Origin: Trichaptum fuscoviolaceum | Lineage: Eukaryota > Basidiomycota > Agaricomycetes > Hymenochaetales > Trichaptaceae | Assembly (NCBI GenBank): GCA_910574455.1 | Contig: CAJSYZ010000003.1 | Location: 1,240,001-1,304,000 of the forward strand | Length of the DNA: 64,000 nt | Direction: 5' to 3' | Shown: positions 9,627 through 21,588 of the stretch, piece after piece | How positions within the stretch are numbered: the stretch's first letter is position 1 | Layout of the letters: each line of letters starts with the position of its first letter | Notes under the pieces: model-generated | Told to the model about the DNA's origin: nothing | What the model saw: only the letters and a program-made list of their open reading frames with translations | The model's database searches: none | Made by a program: the position numbers and the translations under genes

Positions 9627-10334
9627 GTTGAAAGAACCGTGCCATCTATACACCGATGAAGTGTTATGCCCAAAAAAGGCATGCCATTGCCAGCAGTCCA
9701 TGCATCAAGTCCAATATGAATTGCCCCATTGTAGTTTCTTAGGGTAGAAACCACCTTCTTGAAACACATGGAGTAGAATATTTTGATGTGTCGTGAAATT
9801 GTATTCTGTCGAGGAATTTTGACGTTGTTGAGGCACATTTGAAACATCATTCGGAGCTCTTTGTCTTCAACAATTGAGTATGGACGGCATCCTTTAATGA
9901 TCCACTTTAAGCAAAGTATGTGAAACTCCTCATTCTGGTACGTGCACCCAGATGCAAAGCGTTCCATGATGTCTCGCGAGATTGTGGCTTCGGGCTCACA
10001 TTTTCGGACATGTGTTAATAAGCAGCTTGTTGAATCATTTCCGCGATGGCGGACAACAATTTCGGAAGGGTTCCTAAATATCACAATGCAATAAGCAAAA
10101 CAGATTATTATATGAGAAAGGTTATGCTTACTTTTTGCACTTGAATGCATATCTAACATTGTCTTTGAAAAACTGCTTCTCACCCTTTTCATTCCGTAGG
10201 ATTTCTGCTGGCAAGAAATGCTGATAGACTTCAGCTCTGTATTTGTCCCGGTCCTCCCGAAGATTGAATTCATCGTCAGAAAGTCCTTCATCATTAACTC
10301 TTCTTTGTTTCTTCTTTGTGCGAGAGCCAGCCAT
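9627..10334 (-). pseudogene. hAT transposase, amino-terminal part
   Basis: ATG at 10334. Exon 1 runs to 10132, a 58-bp GT-AG intron covers 10074-10131, and exon 2 runs from 10073 to the break at 9627. The join restores a BED-type zinc-finger pattern (FKCKK ... Cys, HVRKC), followed by the conserved block with KGCRPYSIVEDKEL and the first catalytic block with HIGLDAWTAGNG (first Asp of the DDE triad) and GITLH. The rest of the catalytic core and the dimerisation domain are missing. Not able to make an active transposase. Confidence 0.85.
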
Positions 10335-10685
10335 TGTAGCAGATGAGAATATAGAAATGCATGAGAATATCCGATGTGGATTTTAAAGCAATGAAAATGA
10401 AGTGAGCGGCTCAAGGTGGCTCAGGCACTAGTGGCTCACATAGATGTGTTGCCATGGAAGAAGGCTCTGAAAGAGAGTTAATTTAAGAACACAAAAAAGC
10501 AATAATGTGTTACTAGTAATACACTGTTAGAAGTAACAGGTACCTGCAGGTTTTCATTATTTAGATTCTAACCTGTCAGGTTTGCCTAGACAGTTAACCT
10601 GTACCTGTAAACCTGTAAACCGCGGGTTTCTTGGCGGGTACCCGTGGCAGGTACACAGGTTTCACTCAACCCGTGACATTCACTA
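9627..10685 (-). mobile_element. hAT transposon, transposase 5' half and terminus
   Basis: The outer end at 10685 reads, on the minus strand, TAGTGAATGTCACGGGTT, and is flanked by the 8-bp target CTACCACC (10686-10693). The other end of the same family with the same 8-bp target is at 16621-16629. 8-bp duplications and this terminal type fit the hAT superfamily. The subterminal part (10530-10670) is rich in ACCTG/CAGGT palindromes. The transposase is cut at 9626/9627 by the poly(A) of LINE copy L3. Confidence 0.88.
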
Positions 10686-11731
10686 CTACCACCCCAGCCC
10701 CTCAGGCCAAGGGCAGGACCACTCCCAAGAAGGCGCCCTCCACAGGACGTGCCTCACCCCCACCACCCAAGATGTATGCCAAGGAGCCGACCTTGGTGTT
10801 TACAGCTAACCCCTACATCCCAGCAGCTAAGCGCAAGTCTGGTTCTGCCCTTACAACAGCGGTACGTAATTTCTTTGCTGAGCTGCCCACCACAAAGCGT
10901 CTTCTGGTGCGGTCTGCGGTTTTCAACACTAAAGGCCGCATTGTATGCACGTTCACTAACCGTCCAGGCTCTACTGAGGGCATGGCGGTCGAAAGCGCTC
11001 TTGATAGCCATGCGGGTGCCCTGTGTGCTCACTTGGCTCCCATTTGCTACACGGGTACCATGCAAGTGCCACCGGTACTCACTGCAACCCGGGTCCGTCC
11101 GCGGTCCACCCTCAGGATTTCCATGGTCCCTACTAGGGACACTACTCTTCCTAAGGGTCAGCGGACGACGTACACTCAGGAGGATCTGCTGGCCGAGTTT
11201 AACAGCAATCCCATTCTTAGCGACCTCCAGTACATTGTCCCCCCCCACTACACAGCACAATCGGATGCACTCGAGAAAGAGAAACTCGAGATTTGCCCGG
11301 TTATATTCACCTTCGCAGACAAGGAGAAAGGAGAAATACGCGAGAAGCTCCTCAAAAAGCCGACCGTGTGGCTCTTCGGAATCCGACTCCGCCTATCCAT
11401 CCCACCAATGCGCCCAGGCTTCTCTCAGTGCGACAGATGCCAGGCGCTTGGTCATTCCAGCAGGGGCTGCAAGGCCCCCATCACATGTGCGTATTGCGCC
11501 GGTCCGCATGCCACTAAATACCACCGCTCGAAGTGCCCCACCTGCGCTCAGGAAGCTGTTCCAGCTGGCACTCCATGCTCCCATCCCCGTCTCTGCGCTA
11601 ACTGTCAGGGCCCCCATAGAGCCACCTCTGTGAAGTGCCCTCAGAGGCGTAAGTATGCCCCTTCACCAAACGATGATGAGTCCGATTCAGACTCTGATTC
11701 GCCCGATGACACTATGGAGCAAGGAGAATGA
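10686..11731 (+). pseudogene. LINE ORF1 (nucleic-acid-binding protein), 5' part missing
   Basis: Reading frame open from the hAT junction to TGA at 11729-11731. It encodes a basic Pro-rich linker, a central domain, and three carboxy-terminal zinc knuckles (CDRCQALGHSSRGC, CAYCAGPHATKYH, CANCQGPHRATSVKC), ending in an acidic Ser/Asp tail. ORF1 proteins of Tad-type LINEs coat the RNA and take it to the target. The open frame continues upstream into hAT sequence but has no ATG there, so it is not a real start. ORF2 begins at 11728 in an ATGA overlap. Confidence 0.85.
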
Positions 11732-14700
11732 TTGACACACTCCGTGTCCTTCAGTGGAATGCTGCCCACTCATTAGCAGCAATTCATTCTCTTTTTCCTC
11801 TTCTTGCTAACAACCCCCGCCCCCCACACCTATTGCTTATCCAGGAACCGCCCTGGTATAAGATTGGTACCCAACCCTCATTGACTAACCCAGAGGGAGA
11901 TGACGTCTTCAATGTCCCCTCTATTCCAGGTTACGTCCCCTGCCTCCCACCGGCCACCCGTCCGCGAGTGGTTACTTACGTTTCACCTTCCAACACACTC
12001 ATGGTCTATTGTCGGTGCAGCGTCACATGGCACTGATGTCCTGACTATTGAGGTTCGCTCTACCCACACTGTCCGCCTCTGCAATTACTATGGCCAGCAG
12101 GCGCCAGGGAGGGTAGCCCCAACCCCCACTTACCCAGGTGAGTCGTTTCTCTTCAGTCTCACCCCGGCAATAGCCGCTTCCCTAACGATCGCTGGCGACT
12201 TCAATCGCCGGCATCGTTCCTGGTCAGAGTTGCCATGTTCCAATGCCGAGTCAAACAGGGGGCAACCCTTGGATGACTTCTTCCGAGAGCATGGACATGA
12301 GCCTGCCCATCACCCAGATGTGGACACTCGTCCGGGTAAAGATGGGCCGTGTTGTCCGATCGATATGGTTTGGACTACGCCCAATATCCCACCAGAGCAG
12401 GTGATGGATACATTCACCAGCTCCCACTCCGCTCTCTCAGACCACACCCTACTCACATGGGAGGTGCCAGTTGGACCGTTCGTCCACCTTCCACGGCCCC
12501 CCAGACTGTCTAAAGATGACAGAGAGGCGTGGTGTGCTACTGCCTTCCCCTTGCTGCATGAGGCGTTTGCGCTTCCTGCGTCAGACAAGGCTGAACTAGA
12601 TGCCAAAGCCAAAGCCATTCAATCTGCAATGGTGGCGGCGGTGGAATCAATGACTAAACCCAGAAAGCGCTCCAAGACAGAGGTCCCATGGTGGTCCGCT
12701 GAGTGCTCATCCTCTCTCGCGGCAATTAAGGACGCCCCTACCGCCCGTTTGCGTGCCGCTGCTAAACGCGCCTTCAAAGCCACCACCAGAGCAGCGCGTC
12801 GCGTGTTCTATGCAGAACAGGTGAAAGACGCCAATTCCACCAATATCTGGAGCTGGGCCAAGCGCGGCCTCGGTATCCGCCCTACTCCTGTTGCCTTTGC
12901 TGAGGAAACCAGACGGCACCTTCACCACCACTGAGCAGGAGAAAGCTGAGTTGTTTCATTCTACCTACTTTCCTCCTCCCCCTCCACTTCCAGCAGCGGG
13001 CTTACGCCCGCTGCCCCCACCTTCTGCAGCGGCGCCTCCAATACTCATGAAAGAGCTTATGGACGCCCTGGCCGGCACTTCCAACTTGTCTGCTCCTGGC
13101 CCCTCGGGCGTTGGATACCGTCCCCTCAAATGGGTGATTGGATCCTTCGCTAAAGAGGTGCTATCTTTGTTCAACGACTGTCTGCGCTTGGGCCACCACC
13201 CAGCGTGCTGGCGGATAACGAAGGTAGTAATGCTCAGGAAGCCAAACAAGAAGGACCAATTTTCTCCTCGGTCCTACAGACCGATTACTCTTGAGGAGAC
13301 CTTAGGGAAACTCCTTGAGAAGATCGTTGCTAACCGTCTCCAGTTTCTGGCTAACACCCAGAACTGGCTTCCCCCAAACCAGTACGGTGGTCGTCAAGGA
13401 CACTCTGTCTACGACGCCGCCCAACGCCTTTTACAGATTGTGGAGAAAGCCCAGTCGGAAGACAAAGTGTGTTCTGTCCTAGCGGTGGACATACAAGGCT
13501 TCTTTGACTTGGTTCATCCACAACATCTCCACCACCGGCTCTTGGAGTTAGGTTGTTCGCCAGACATGGCGGACTGGTGCCTTTCTTTCATGACCGGGCG
13601 GGAGGCTGCTATCTCTTTCGATGGCACCACACTCCCTAGTGTCCGTAAACCGGACTTTGGGACGCCTCAGGGCTCCCCAGTCTCACCCATTCTCTCCACT
13701 CTTTTTGCAGCTATTGCGATTCAGCGGTTCCACCACCCTGACTGCGAGCTCCTAGCATACGTCGATGACCACATGATTGCCATCACGGGCACATCAGTCA
13801 CCGCCAACTGCAGGAACTTAGTAGGCGCTTACCACCACCTCAACTCGAACTTCAACGACATCAATCTCAACATCGAGACTGCGAAGACCGAGCTCCTCCA
13901 CTTCCACCCCCCTGGGCGTCGCCAAAGATATCGCGGCTGGGACTCCCGGGGCGTCCAACTCGACGAGGACACTCTCATTAAGCCCTCCATCCCACTTCGG
14001 TGGTTGGGGATCTGGTGGGATCCGGCCTTGTCTTTCAAACCCCATGTTGAGCGCATGCGCTCCAAGGGCCTCTCAACACTCGCTGCCATTCGTCTGCTGG
14101 CCAACACAGAGCGAGGCATGTCCGCTCTCAACCTTCGCCAGCTCTACTCAGCCTGCGTCAGAACAGTCCTCGCATGGGCTGCGCCGGTTTGGTACACTGG
14201 CACCCGCCAGAAGACCCTTGTGGCTCGTCTACAGGGTGTCCAAAACACTGCTTGCAGGTGGATCCTTGGTGTCTACCGAGGCGCTTCACCGCTAAGCACC
14301 AATTACCTTTGCTCTATGCCCCCGTTTCAGTTTTATTTCAATTATCTTAAAACTAATCATGCTCTTCGCCTTTGGCGCACTCCACATTCTGTAGGTAGAC
14401 GTGCTATTCCTGCAGCACAAAAACCACGCCTGTACTCTTCTTCGCTTGCCGACCGTGTCCCGATTGCCCAACAGGTCCCTGCGTACACACACTCTCCCTG
14501 GGAGGATCCACTTGCCTTTGCTGGAGGTCGCCTCAAATTTGCCATCCCTGCTGGTCCCGTTGACACTGACACTCGCCAGGCGTTTGTCGCATCTGCCAAC
14601 TCTCTGTGCACCACCACCTCCGTCCAGATCTTCACAGACGGCTCCAGACTCGAGCACAAGTCTGGCTCAGCAATTGTCGCTATGCGCGGTCACCATCGCT

Positions 14701-15731
14701 TGGGCTTCAGACACTGCGCTTCCCCCAAAATCGCCACTGCCACTGACGCTGAGATCTTCTCCCTTGCGTCTGCTCCAGCTTGGGCCGCCTCTCACTTCGG
14801 CCGCCACCTCCTGGAAGTGGAGTCCATCGTCTTCATGTCAGACTCGCTAACCGCCCTTCGCCTTGTCCGCGACTGGCCCTCAGCACCTGGCGCCCACTTA
14901 CTACTCGCTTGGAAAGCAGGTATCACCAACCTGCTGGACATTCATCCCAATCTCAAAATCGAGTTTCACTGGTGCCCGGGCCACTCAGGCGTCCCAGGAA
15001 ACGAATGGGCTGATGAAGAGGCAAAGAAAGCCACAGAACTGCCACCCTCATCTTCCCTTCCTTCGATATCCGCCCTCCGCGAGCAGAACACCCTCAACGT
15101 CCAAAAGCAATGGGAGGCTCACCTCGCCCATGCTACTGCCTCAACTGCCGACAAGTACTTGGCAATCACAGGCCCACCAAAACGTCGTCCGCGCGCACTC
15201 ATGGAGATGTCGGACACCTACCCCCGCGCTGAGATTTCAGCAGTTGCTCAAGTCCTCTGCTGCGCTGGCCCCTTCGGGGCGTACTGGATGCGCATGAGCC
15301 CAGAATATAGGCGCAGAAACGGCCTGATCACCTACTGCCGTTGGCACAATCATCCCCCTTGGCCTGCCCAGACCGCCGCCCACATACTTGGTGGTTGCGA
15401 GACTTTCCGCCCTTGGATTGGAAAGGTCTGGCCTAAAGGCGCCCCACTCCCAGCCCACCACACAGAGTGGGCAGATGAACCTCTTATCGACGTGATTCGC
15501 AAGTGGCTTAAGTTCACTAAGCATCTCGACCGCCCCACTCAGCGCACCTCAGCTGCCATCCGCCTTGCATTTGCGATGATGGAGCTAGATGGCCTCCCAA
15601 CCGACCAGGACATGGACCTAACGACCCTTCGTGTGTACGTACGGCGCGCCCTTGGACCACGCACTCAGGACACGGACCCGGATCTTTATGATTTTAACGG
15701 TCACGTCTCAGACCCTCCTCTTGATCTTTGA
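11728..15731 (+). pseudogene. LINE ORF2 (endonuclease-RT-RNase H), two frameshifts
   Basis: Starts at ATG 11728. An APE-type endonuclease (LLIQEPPW, then IAGDFNRRHRSW and SHSALSDHTLL) is split between frames, with one shift near 11990-12035 and another near 12890-12930. The reverse transcriptase (SYRPITLEETLGKLLE, GTPQGSPVSPIL, LLAYVDDHM) and RNase H (IFTDGSR, ATDAEI, FMSDS, GHSGVPGNEWAD) follow in one long frame (12891-15731). A carboxy-terminal Cys/His-rich region closes the protein. All catalytic motifs are visible, but the frameshifts prevent a full-length product. Confidence 0.9.
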
Positions 15732-16092
15732 TGCAACTTACTTCTTTTATGTATGAGGCACCAGCGATCCCAGACAGAACGGTGCTTTACCCAGGTTAAC
15801 GCCCAGGTACTGTGCCCGGACGCGCCCTCTTTTCTAAACTTCGTCTGTGCTTGTAGTGTAGGTTCACCTGCGCCTTGACATGGGCGTGGTGATATGTAAA
15901 CCAATCTCTCCTCTTCCTTTTCCCTTCTTTAATAGGCGGTGCGCCCACTTAGCCGCAACCTTCGGTGGCGGGCACCTCCCGCCCAGTTTCGTAGTTTACC
16001 TCGATGACGGGCGCCTCCGTTGTAGATAGGTCATGTACTTAGCTATGCTGCAGGAATAATAAAGCCAAAAAAAAAAAAAAAAAAAAAAAAAA
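15732..16092 (+). other. LINE 3' UTR and poly(A)
   Basis: About 335 bp of 3' UTR shared by copies L2-L6, ending AATAATAAAGCC and a pure A run. The conserved end probably serves as recognition site for the RT (inference). Confidence 0.85.
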
Positions 16093-16621
16093 TCCTTCAG
16101 ATAGCACAGTATTGTCCGAGAAGGAGGTTCTTGCCTTCTGGCTGGGTCCGTAGTTTTGTGGCTGCACTTGTCTTCGGCCTCGAAAGTAAGCTTTTTCTTG
16201 TCCTCTATCTTCTGGCGCTCTTTTTCCAGTGACCTTGAAGCATTCCCGAATCTGCCTGCACACACAGAAAGTATTTAATAATAGAGAATAGCTTGTATAG
16301 CAAGTAGCAACAGCGAGTTTGAAGACCACGGAGACTGAGGCACAGTAGCGACAGCGAGTTTGAAGCCCAAGTGATGTGTTGCCACCGTGACGGTGCTTTT
16401 GTGACAGTGCCACCAACTTGAAGTCACGCCTTTGACTCATTTTATTTCCTAAATAGGGTAGACAGCGCAGATACCCAGGTTGACCGGAAAACTGCAGGTT
16501 ACACCTGCGGTCTCCAGGTACCTGTAATTTACAACCTGCAGATTGATTTTTCAAGCTTGATAACTGAGAACCTGCAGGTTAGGTACCTGTACCTGCGGGT
16601 TTGAACCCATGACATTCACTA
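16093..16621 (-). mobile_element. hAT transposon, opposite terminus
   Basis: The outer end at 16621 reads on the minus strand TAGTGAATGTCATGGGTT, the partner of the end at 10685. It is followed at 16622-16629 by GGTGGTAG, the reverse complement of the 8-bp target next to the other end. The subterminal region has ACCTGCAGGT-type palindromes as at the other end. It begins at the poly(A) of the LINE at 16092. A minus-strand frame (16107-16554) is open, but no transposase motif was recognised. Confidence 0.82.
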
Positions 16622-17609
16622 GGTGGTAGTAACCGGGGGTGCTGGGGCAGTAGTGGCTGCCACCTGAGCGTAGGTGAGTGGGACTGGGGCCGGGGCTACC
16701 TGGGGGGGTGGCGGCGGGTTGATGCGAGGGGGGCGAGGTGGAGGCCAGTCGAGTAGAGTCTGCACCTGTCTGGAGAGGGTGCCAACATCGCCGTTCAACT
16801 TACTAATGGTTGCATTCTGCTTCTGCATAACGCGCACATCCTTGATCAGCTGTGCAAGAGCCTTGTTCATAGTGGCCATGCTCTTGCTGGATGTTGGGTC
16901 GTCGTCAGGAGTGGGGGGAGATACAAATGGTGGGGGGAGACGCCGGTTTCAGCGTGGTGTTGTTGGAAGGCAGCTGCCGCAAGGTCAGCATACTCTTTGA
17001 CGTTGGGATTAGCATCCTTCCCATCCACAAGTGTCGACAGCATTGTGTAGGTTGCTGCATACAGTCCACCTAGTGTGCTGGCGTTCAACATCATTCGCTC
17101 GTGGGGGGTCTTGCTCAGGTCAGCAAAGTTGGCCGTGAGCTGGTCAGAGAGGGTGTCCCAGAGATGGTACATGCCATGTATTAGTGCCATCTCATGTTCC
17201 GGAACGGAATCAGTGGGGGGAGCAGGGCGCCCCGGTAGTGGGGACAGGACAGAGGCCGTACGCTTCTCACCCGCGTGCGGTGTTGCCGGGAAGGCCAACG
17301 GCATACCAGCATCAGAGCTAGGTGGGAGTGGTGAGGAGGGTGGTAGTACATCGAGTTCCCTTTGTCTGAGCTGTACAGGCGAGCCCAGAGCCGAGGGGAC
17401 GGGGGTGGCGGTCGATGTCGTTGCCGGAGCAACAACGGTGACGGAGGGGGGTTGGCCAGTGGCGGCGGCAGCAGCAGACACTGACGACCGACCAGGTTTG
17501 GCCGCGATAGAGGGTTTCTTAGATGTGTGGCTGTCTGCCATGCCTAACCGATGGGAGCGGGGGGGCTCGACCAAATCGGGAAGGTAGTGGTTAGAGGTCA
17601 AGAAGGATG
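16622..17609 (-). mobile_element. LINE ORF1 start and 5' UTR, inverted (part of L4)
   Basis: Minus-strand ATG at 17541 (MADSHTSKKPS...) opens ORF1. It holds a Ser/Ala/Pro-rich start, a helical middle and a coiled-coil-like stretch (KALAQLIKDVRVMQKQN) that needs one frame change near 16870. It runs up to GGTTACTACCACC, where the hAT end starts. Upstream to about 17609 is probable LINE 5' UTR. It joins the sense-oriented LINE copy L5 head-on. Confidence 0.82.
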
Positions 17610-18817
17610 GCCTTGTCCGCGACTGGCCCTCAGCACCTGGCGCCCACTTACTACTTGCTTGGAAAGCAGGCATTACCAACCTGCTGGACATTCACCCCAA
17701 TCTCAAAATCGAGTTTCACTGGTGCCCGGGTCACTCAGGCGTCCCAGGAAACGAATGGGCTGATGAAGAGGCAAAGAAAGCCACAGAACTGCCACCCTCA
17801 TCCTCCCTTCCTTCGATATCCGCCCTCCGCAAGCAGAACACCCTCAACGCCCAGAAGCAATGGGAGGCTCACCTCGCCCATGCCACTGCCTCAACCGCCG
17901 ACAAATACTTGGCGATCACAGGCCCACCAAAACGACGTCCGCGCGCACTCATGGAGATGTCGGACACCTACCCCCGCGCTGAGATTTCAGCAGTTGCTCA
18001 AGTCCTCTGCTGCGCTGGCCCCTTCGGGGCGTACTGGATGCGCATGAGCCCAGAATATAGGTGCAGAAACGGCCTGATCACCTACTGTCGTTGGCACAAT
18101 CACCCCCCTTGGCCCGCCCAGACCGCCGCCCACATACTTGGTGGTTGCAAGACTTTCCGCCCTTGGATTGGAAAGGTCTGGCCCAAAGGCACCCCACTCC
18201 CAGCCCACCACACAGAGTGGGCAGATGAACCCCTCATTGACGTGATTCGCAAGTGGCTTAAGTTCACTAGGCATCTCGACCGACCCACTCAGCGCACCTC
18301 AGCTGCTATCCGCCTTGCATTTGCGATGATGGAGCTAGCCTCCCAACCAACCAGGACATGGACCTAACGACCCTTCGTGTGTACGTACGGCGCACCCTTG
18401 GACCACGCACTCAGGACACGGACCCGGATCTTTATGATTTTAACGGTCACGTTTCAGACCCTCCTCTTGATCTTTGATGCAACTTACTTCTCTTTTATGT
18501 ATGAGGCACCAGCAATCCCAGACAGAACGGTGCTTTACCCAAGTTAACGCCCAGGTACTGTGCCCGGACGCGCCCTCTTTTCTAAACTTCGTCTTTGCTT
18601 GTAGTGTAGGTTCACCTGCGCCTTGACATGGGCGTGGTGATATGTAAACCAATCTCTCCTCTTCCCTTCCCTTCTTTAATAGGCGGTGTGCCCACTTAGC
18701 CGCCACCTCCCGCCCAGTTTCGTAGTTTACCTCGATGACGGGCGCCTCCGTTGTAGATAGGTCATGTACTTAGCTATGCTGGAGGAATAATAAAGCCAAA
18801 AAAAAAAAAAAAAAAAA
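17610..18817 (+). mobile_element. Tad-like LINE 3' fragment (copy L5)
   Basis: Starts inside RNase H (LVRDWPSAPGAH), carries the ORF2 end, 3' UTR and a 20-nt poly(A) (18798-18817). Relative to L4 a 4-bp deletion near 18340 shifts the frame, so ORF2 ends early at 18367. The poly(A) joins directly to repeat R1 (18818). The inverted ORF1 piece before it (16622-17609) plus this sense piece has the shape of a twin-primed 5' inversion. Confidence 0.9.
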
Positions 18818-21365
18818 CACTCTCAAGCTCCTTCTGCTTCTCCTCTTACTCCTGATTCAATGGTTCCTCCAAGGCATCGAGCCATGAGATCGTCTCATTG
18901 ACGGCAGTCTCGCTTGAGCATCCCATCGGGCTCAAACTTGTCCTTGAGCTTTTCGTCGCTCAAAGAGTTGCGGAGGTTGTAGGAGTCGAGAACTCGAAAG
19001 CTGCGCTTGCGAGCATACAGCTCGCGCCCGAGAGGCGAGAGGCTGCGGAAGCAGAAGCAAGACGGCGTTTGCGCGAAGCAAACGCCTTCTTGCCCGTCGT
19101 CCATAGCTCTGAGAGCTTGAAGAACAGAGAAGAAGGAGAGAAAGATGATGTTTGTGATGCGTGCAGATAGCGCGCCACGACCCTGAGAATCGCGTGAATT
19201 TACTATATATGGTATGTCTCTGATTTTTTTTTTACTTTAAACATATCAATAACATACTGTTTGAATTTAATGTAGACATAGTAAACTCAAGCACGGTACT
19301 TGATTAGCTTCATTATATGCTAATATGTGTACACAAAAATAACTGAGGCTACAGAGTGTGATACAGAGGGTAAAATGTAAAGACTACAATAGAAATGCAT
19401 GATTCATGCATATTTGTTCACTTCCTTTCATTTTTCCTATACCTTACATTTCTTGGATCACTATAGTAATTTACAGTTGTGCTATATATACACTGAAAAC
19501 GCTCCCATAAATTTTTTAGATTTAAAGGTGCTTTCTAAGAGGCTATAAAAATGAAATAATCCCTAAAATTGGACATTTTGTGCACTTTTGGGTCAAATTT
19601 CAACATTTGCAGCTAGTTTCACTATATTAATGACAATTAAAAATTACAGATATGCTACATAGCAATACTAGAGGCTCTAAAGAAACAAATTCAGGTGTTG
19701 GATTGGAAGTTACAAAGAAAACAGTTGTGAAGTACATAAATCAGTCCGAGAGTCGAAGACATGTGTACAAGTTTCACTTAAAGTGATGCATTTGGAGCAC
19801 CACTTTCGAGTTCAACCACTTCCACTCTATCTACTAACAAAATTCTTTTTCAGACTTCTATATATTGTAGACTTGATCTTTTGTACAAAATATGGAAGTC
19901 TCATATGCACTCAAAGATATACAAATGAATAAATACTATTAGAACAGCACTTTTTAGCATTGTTGTGCTAATTACACAACAGCAAAGTAGATGAATGCTA
20001 CTATAATAAATATGATAATCTACTGTCAAATCATCTATTTTGCGTAGCATAATGTGCCTGGAGCGTGTACGAAAGAGTGTTTTAATTTTGAGAGAAAAGT
20101 GTGTCCGGCAATGCCTCGGATGAATTCTCCGGGAATCGCCGGACGCAACTTCGAGGACATGGACGTGTCGAAGGGCACCTTTGACAACGTCTAAAAAGCA
20201 CATCATTCACTCCTTGCACGCAGTTTTTTTATGGTTTAAATGTATATATATTATAGATTAAAATAAAGTAATATTATACAAGATTTAAGTACAAAAAAGA
20301 GAGCACAAACATACTAAGATTGTCCTTTGCAAAGCCGCTGCCATAAAGATTGTGCGCAGTTGCAAAGGCTCTTCCCCAATGCCACAGTACTATCATCGCA
20401 TTACCAATGCATATTATCTTATTGGACTACTCACTGTGATCTATCAGCACGTTCGATATCGGCATCAAGACCGGTGGTCATCGTCCAGCGCCCACTACCA
20501 CCAAAGAGGTGGTTTGAACCAGGAACTCGTACGATATAAGATAACGGCCACATACAGACAAGTGCTTGCGCGTGCTGTTGCTGTTGCTGAAAAGGAGATG
20601 CCGAGGGGAAGCTGTGAGCATGTACAAGATGTGGATGGGGAGTAGGTCGGGGTGCACGCTGTTTGAAATCCGAATCGTCCAACTCTTGCTTGAGATCGTG
20701 ATTGTCCTGGTACGACTATTGAACAGGCTTGTTCAATCAATAGTGCGGAGACGGTGGTGATTGTTGCTGTCGGTGCTGCAATTGTTGCGATTGCTGTGTT
20801 TGTGGCGACTTCTAAGAGAAATTGTCTTGCTTGGAATTGTTGCTGCCACTGTTCTCAGATTTGGGAGAGCGGAGGATTGACAAGGATGCACTGTGTCCTG
20901 TGGTATCATTTGCATTGTGGATATGAAGATGAGGGCGAAGGTTCGCATCGCTCGCTCACTTGAAGCTACTGAGTGTAATGGTCAGCTTTTAATGGCAAGA
21001 AGTGCAGGATCCAGTCTGACGCACCTGCCACATTTTCGGCTTTCCTGCTCCTTCGCACCACCAAATTTGCATTGGCATCCATCCAGCACACAAGTTGTAG
21101 AACGACATATGAGAAAAGCCAGAGTTAAGAAGAGGCAAACGACATAGTCGTTGTGAAAGTGGGAGAAAAGGACAAGGACAGACGACGCGCGCGCACAACG
21201 CCATAGTAAGCGCCGGCGCTTACTTTCGCGCAGTAACGCAACATTAATTGTGAAATAACAACTACGTCATATTGCAAATAAAAAAGATTTACCTATAGCA
21301 CTAGATAGAAGTTAATTTATATCAAATTACAAGGGGCTAGGCCCCGGTAGTGAAATTATCGCAAT
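18818..21365. repeat. R repeat, decayed copy R1
   Basis: Aligns over most of its length with 56255-59630 (copy R2 inside the long-TIR element): HSP70 fragment, then AT-rich DNA with shared landmarks (GCATGATTCATGCATATTT, a TTTGCAGCTAGTTTCACTAT block), a GC-rich hairpin island near 20103-20190, and a palindrome at 21205-21224. R1 lacks the solo LTR present in R2 and has lost about 230 bp near 20420. Its left part was lost where LINE L5 inserted. No complete gene is seen; the function is unknown. Confidence 0.8.
18833..19010 (-). pseudogene. HSP70 carboxy-terminal fragment in R1
   Basis: The minus strand encodes pieces of the HSP70 lid region (YNLRNSLSDEKLKDKFEPDG) but with frameshifts and loss of the following helix. 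It parallels the better preserved fragment at 56170-56428. Non-functional. Confidence 0.65.
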
Positions 21366-21588
21366 GCAAATGCGCCAGGGATACAAACCGGGCTGTATGC
21401 TGTATTACCGAATTCAGCCTGGTCCCTGACGCGGGATGCATGCCGTGTGGTGCCGTGAGGCGGCACCCCGGCATTAAGCTGCCGCACAGGCCAAAAAAGC
21501 TATCGTCCCGTTACCGCAATAACTTTAGAAACGGATTGCGATAATTATTGCGGATCTATAAGATTATTAGTTGGTACGGCTCTCAAGC
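21366..21588. other. no gene seen
   Basis: Short inverted motifs such as GGTGCCGTGAGGCGGCACC near 21450-21470 and an AT-rich part. Nothing coding recognised. Confidence 0.5.

Larger units (their letters stand above)
10686..16092 (+). mobile_element. Tad-like LINE, nearly complete (copy L4)
   Basis: Non-LTR retrotransposon with ORF1 (from inside its middle), ORF2 (endonuclease, RT, RNase H), 3' UTR and a 26-nt poly(A) (16067-16092). RNase H plus a zinc-knuckle ORF1 in a fungus fits the Tad1 clade. Its 5' side is replaced by an hAT end at 10685/10686; the missing ORF1 start lies inverted at 16622-17541. Two frameshifts break ORF2, so this copy is inactive. Confidence 0.92.

Noticed and set aside
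10631..11731. ORF1 seeming to start inside the hAT terminus, giving a chimeric protein
   Set aside because: The apparent first codon at 10631 is TTG; there is no ATG in the hAT part, so the open frame is only a read-through of the junction.
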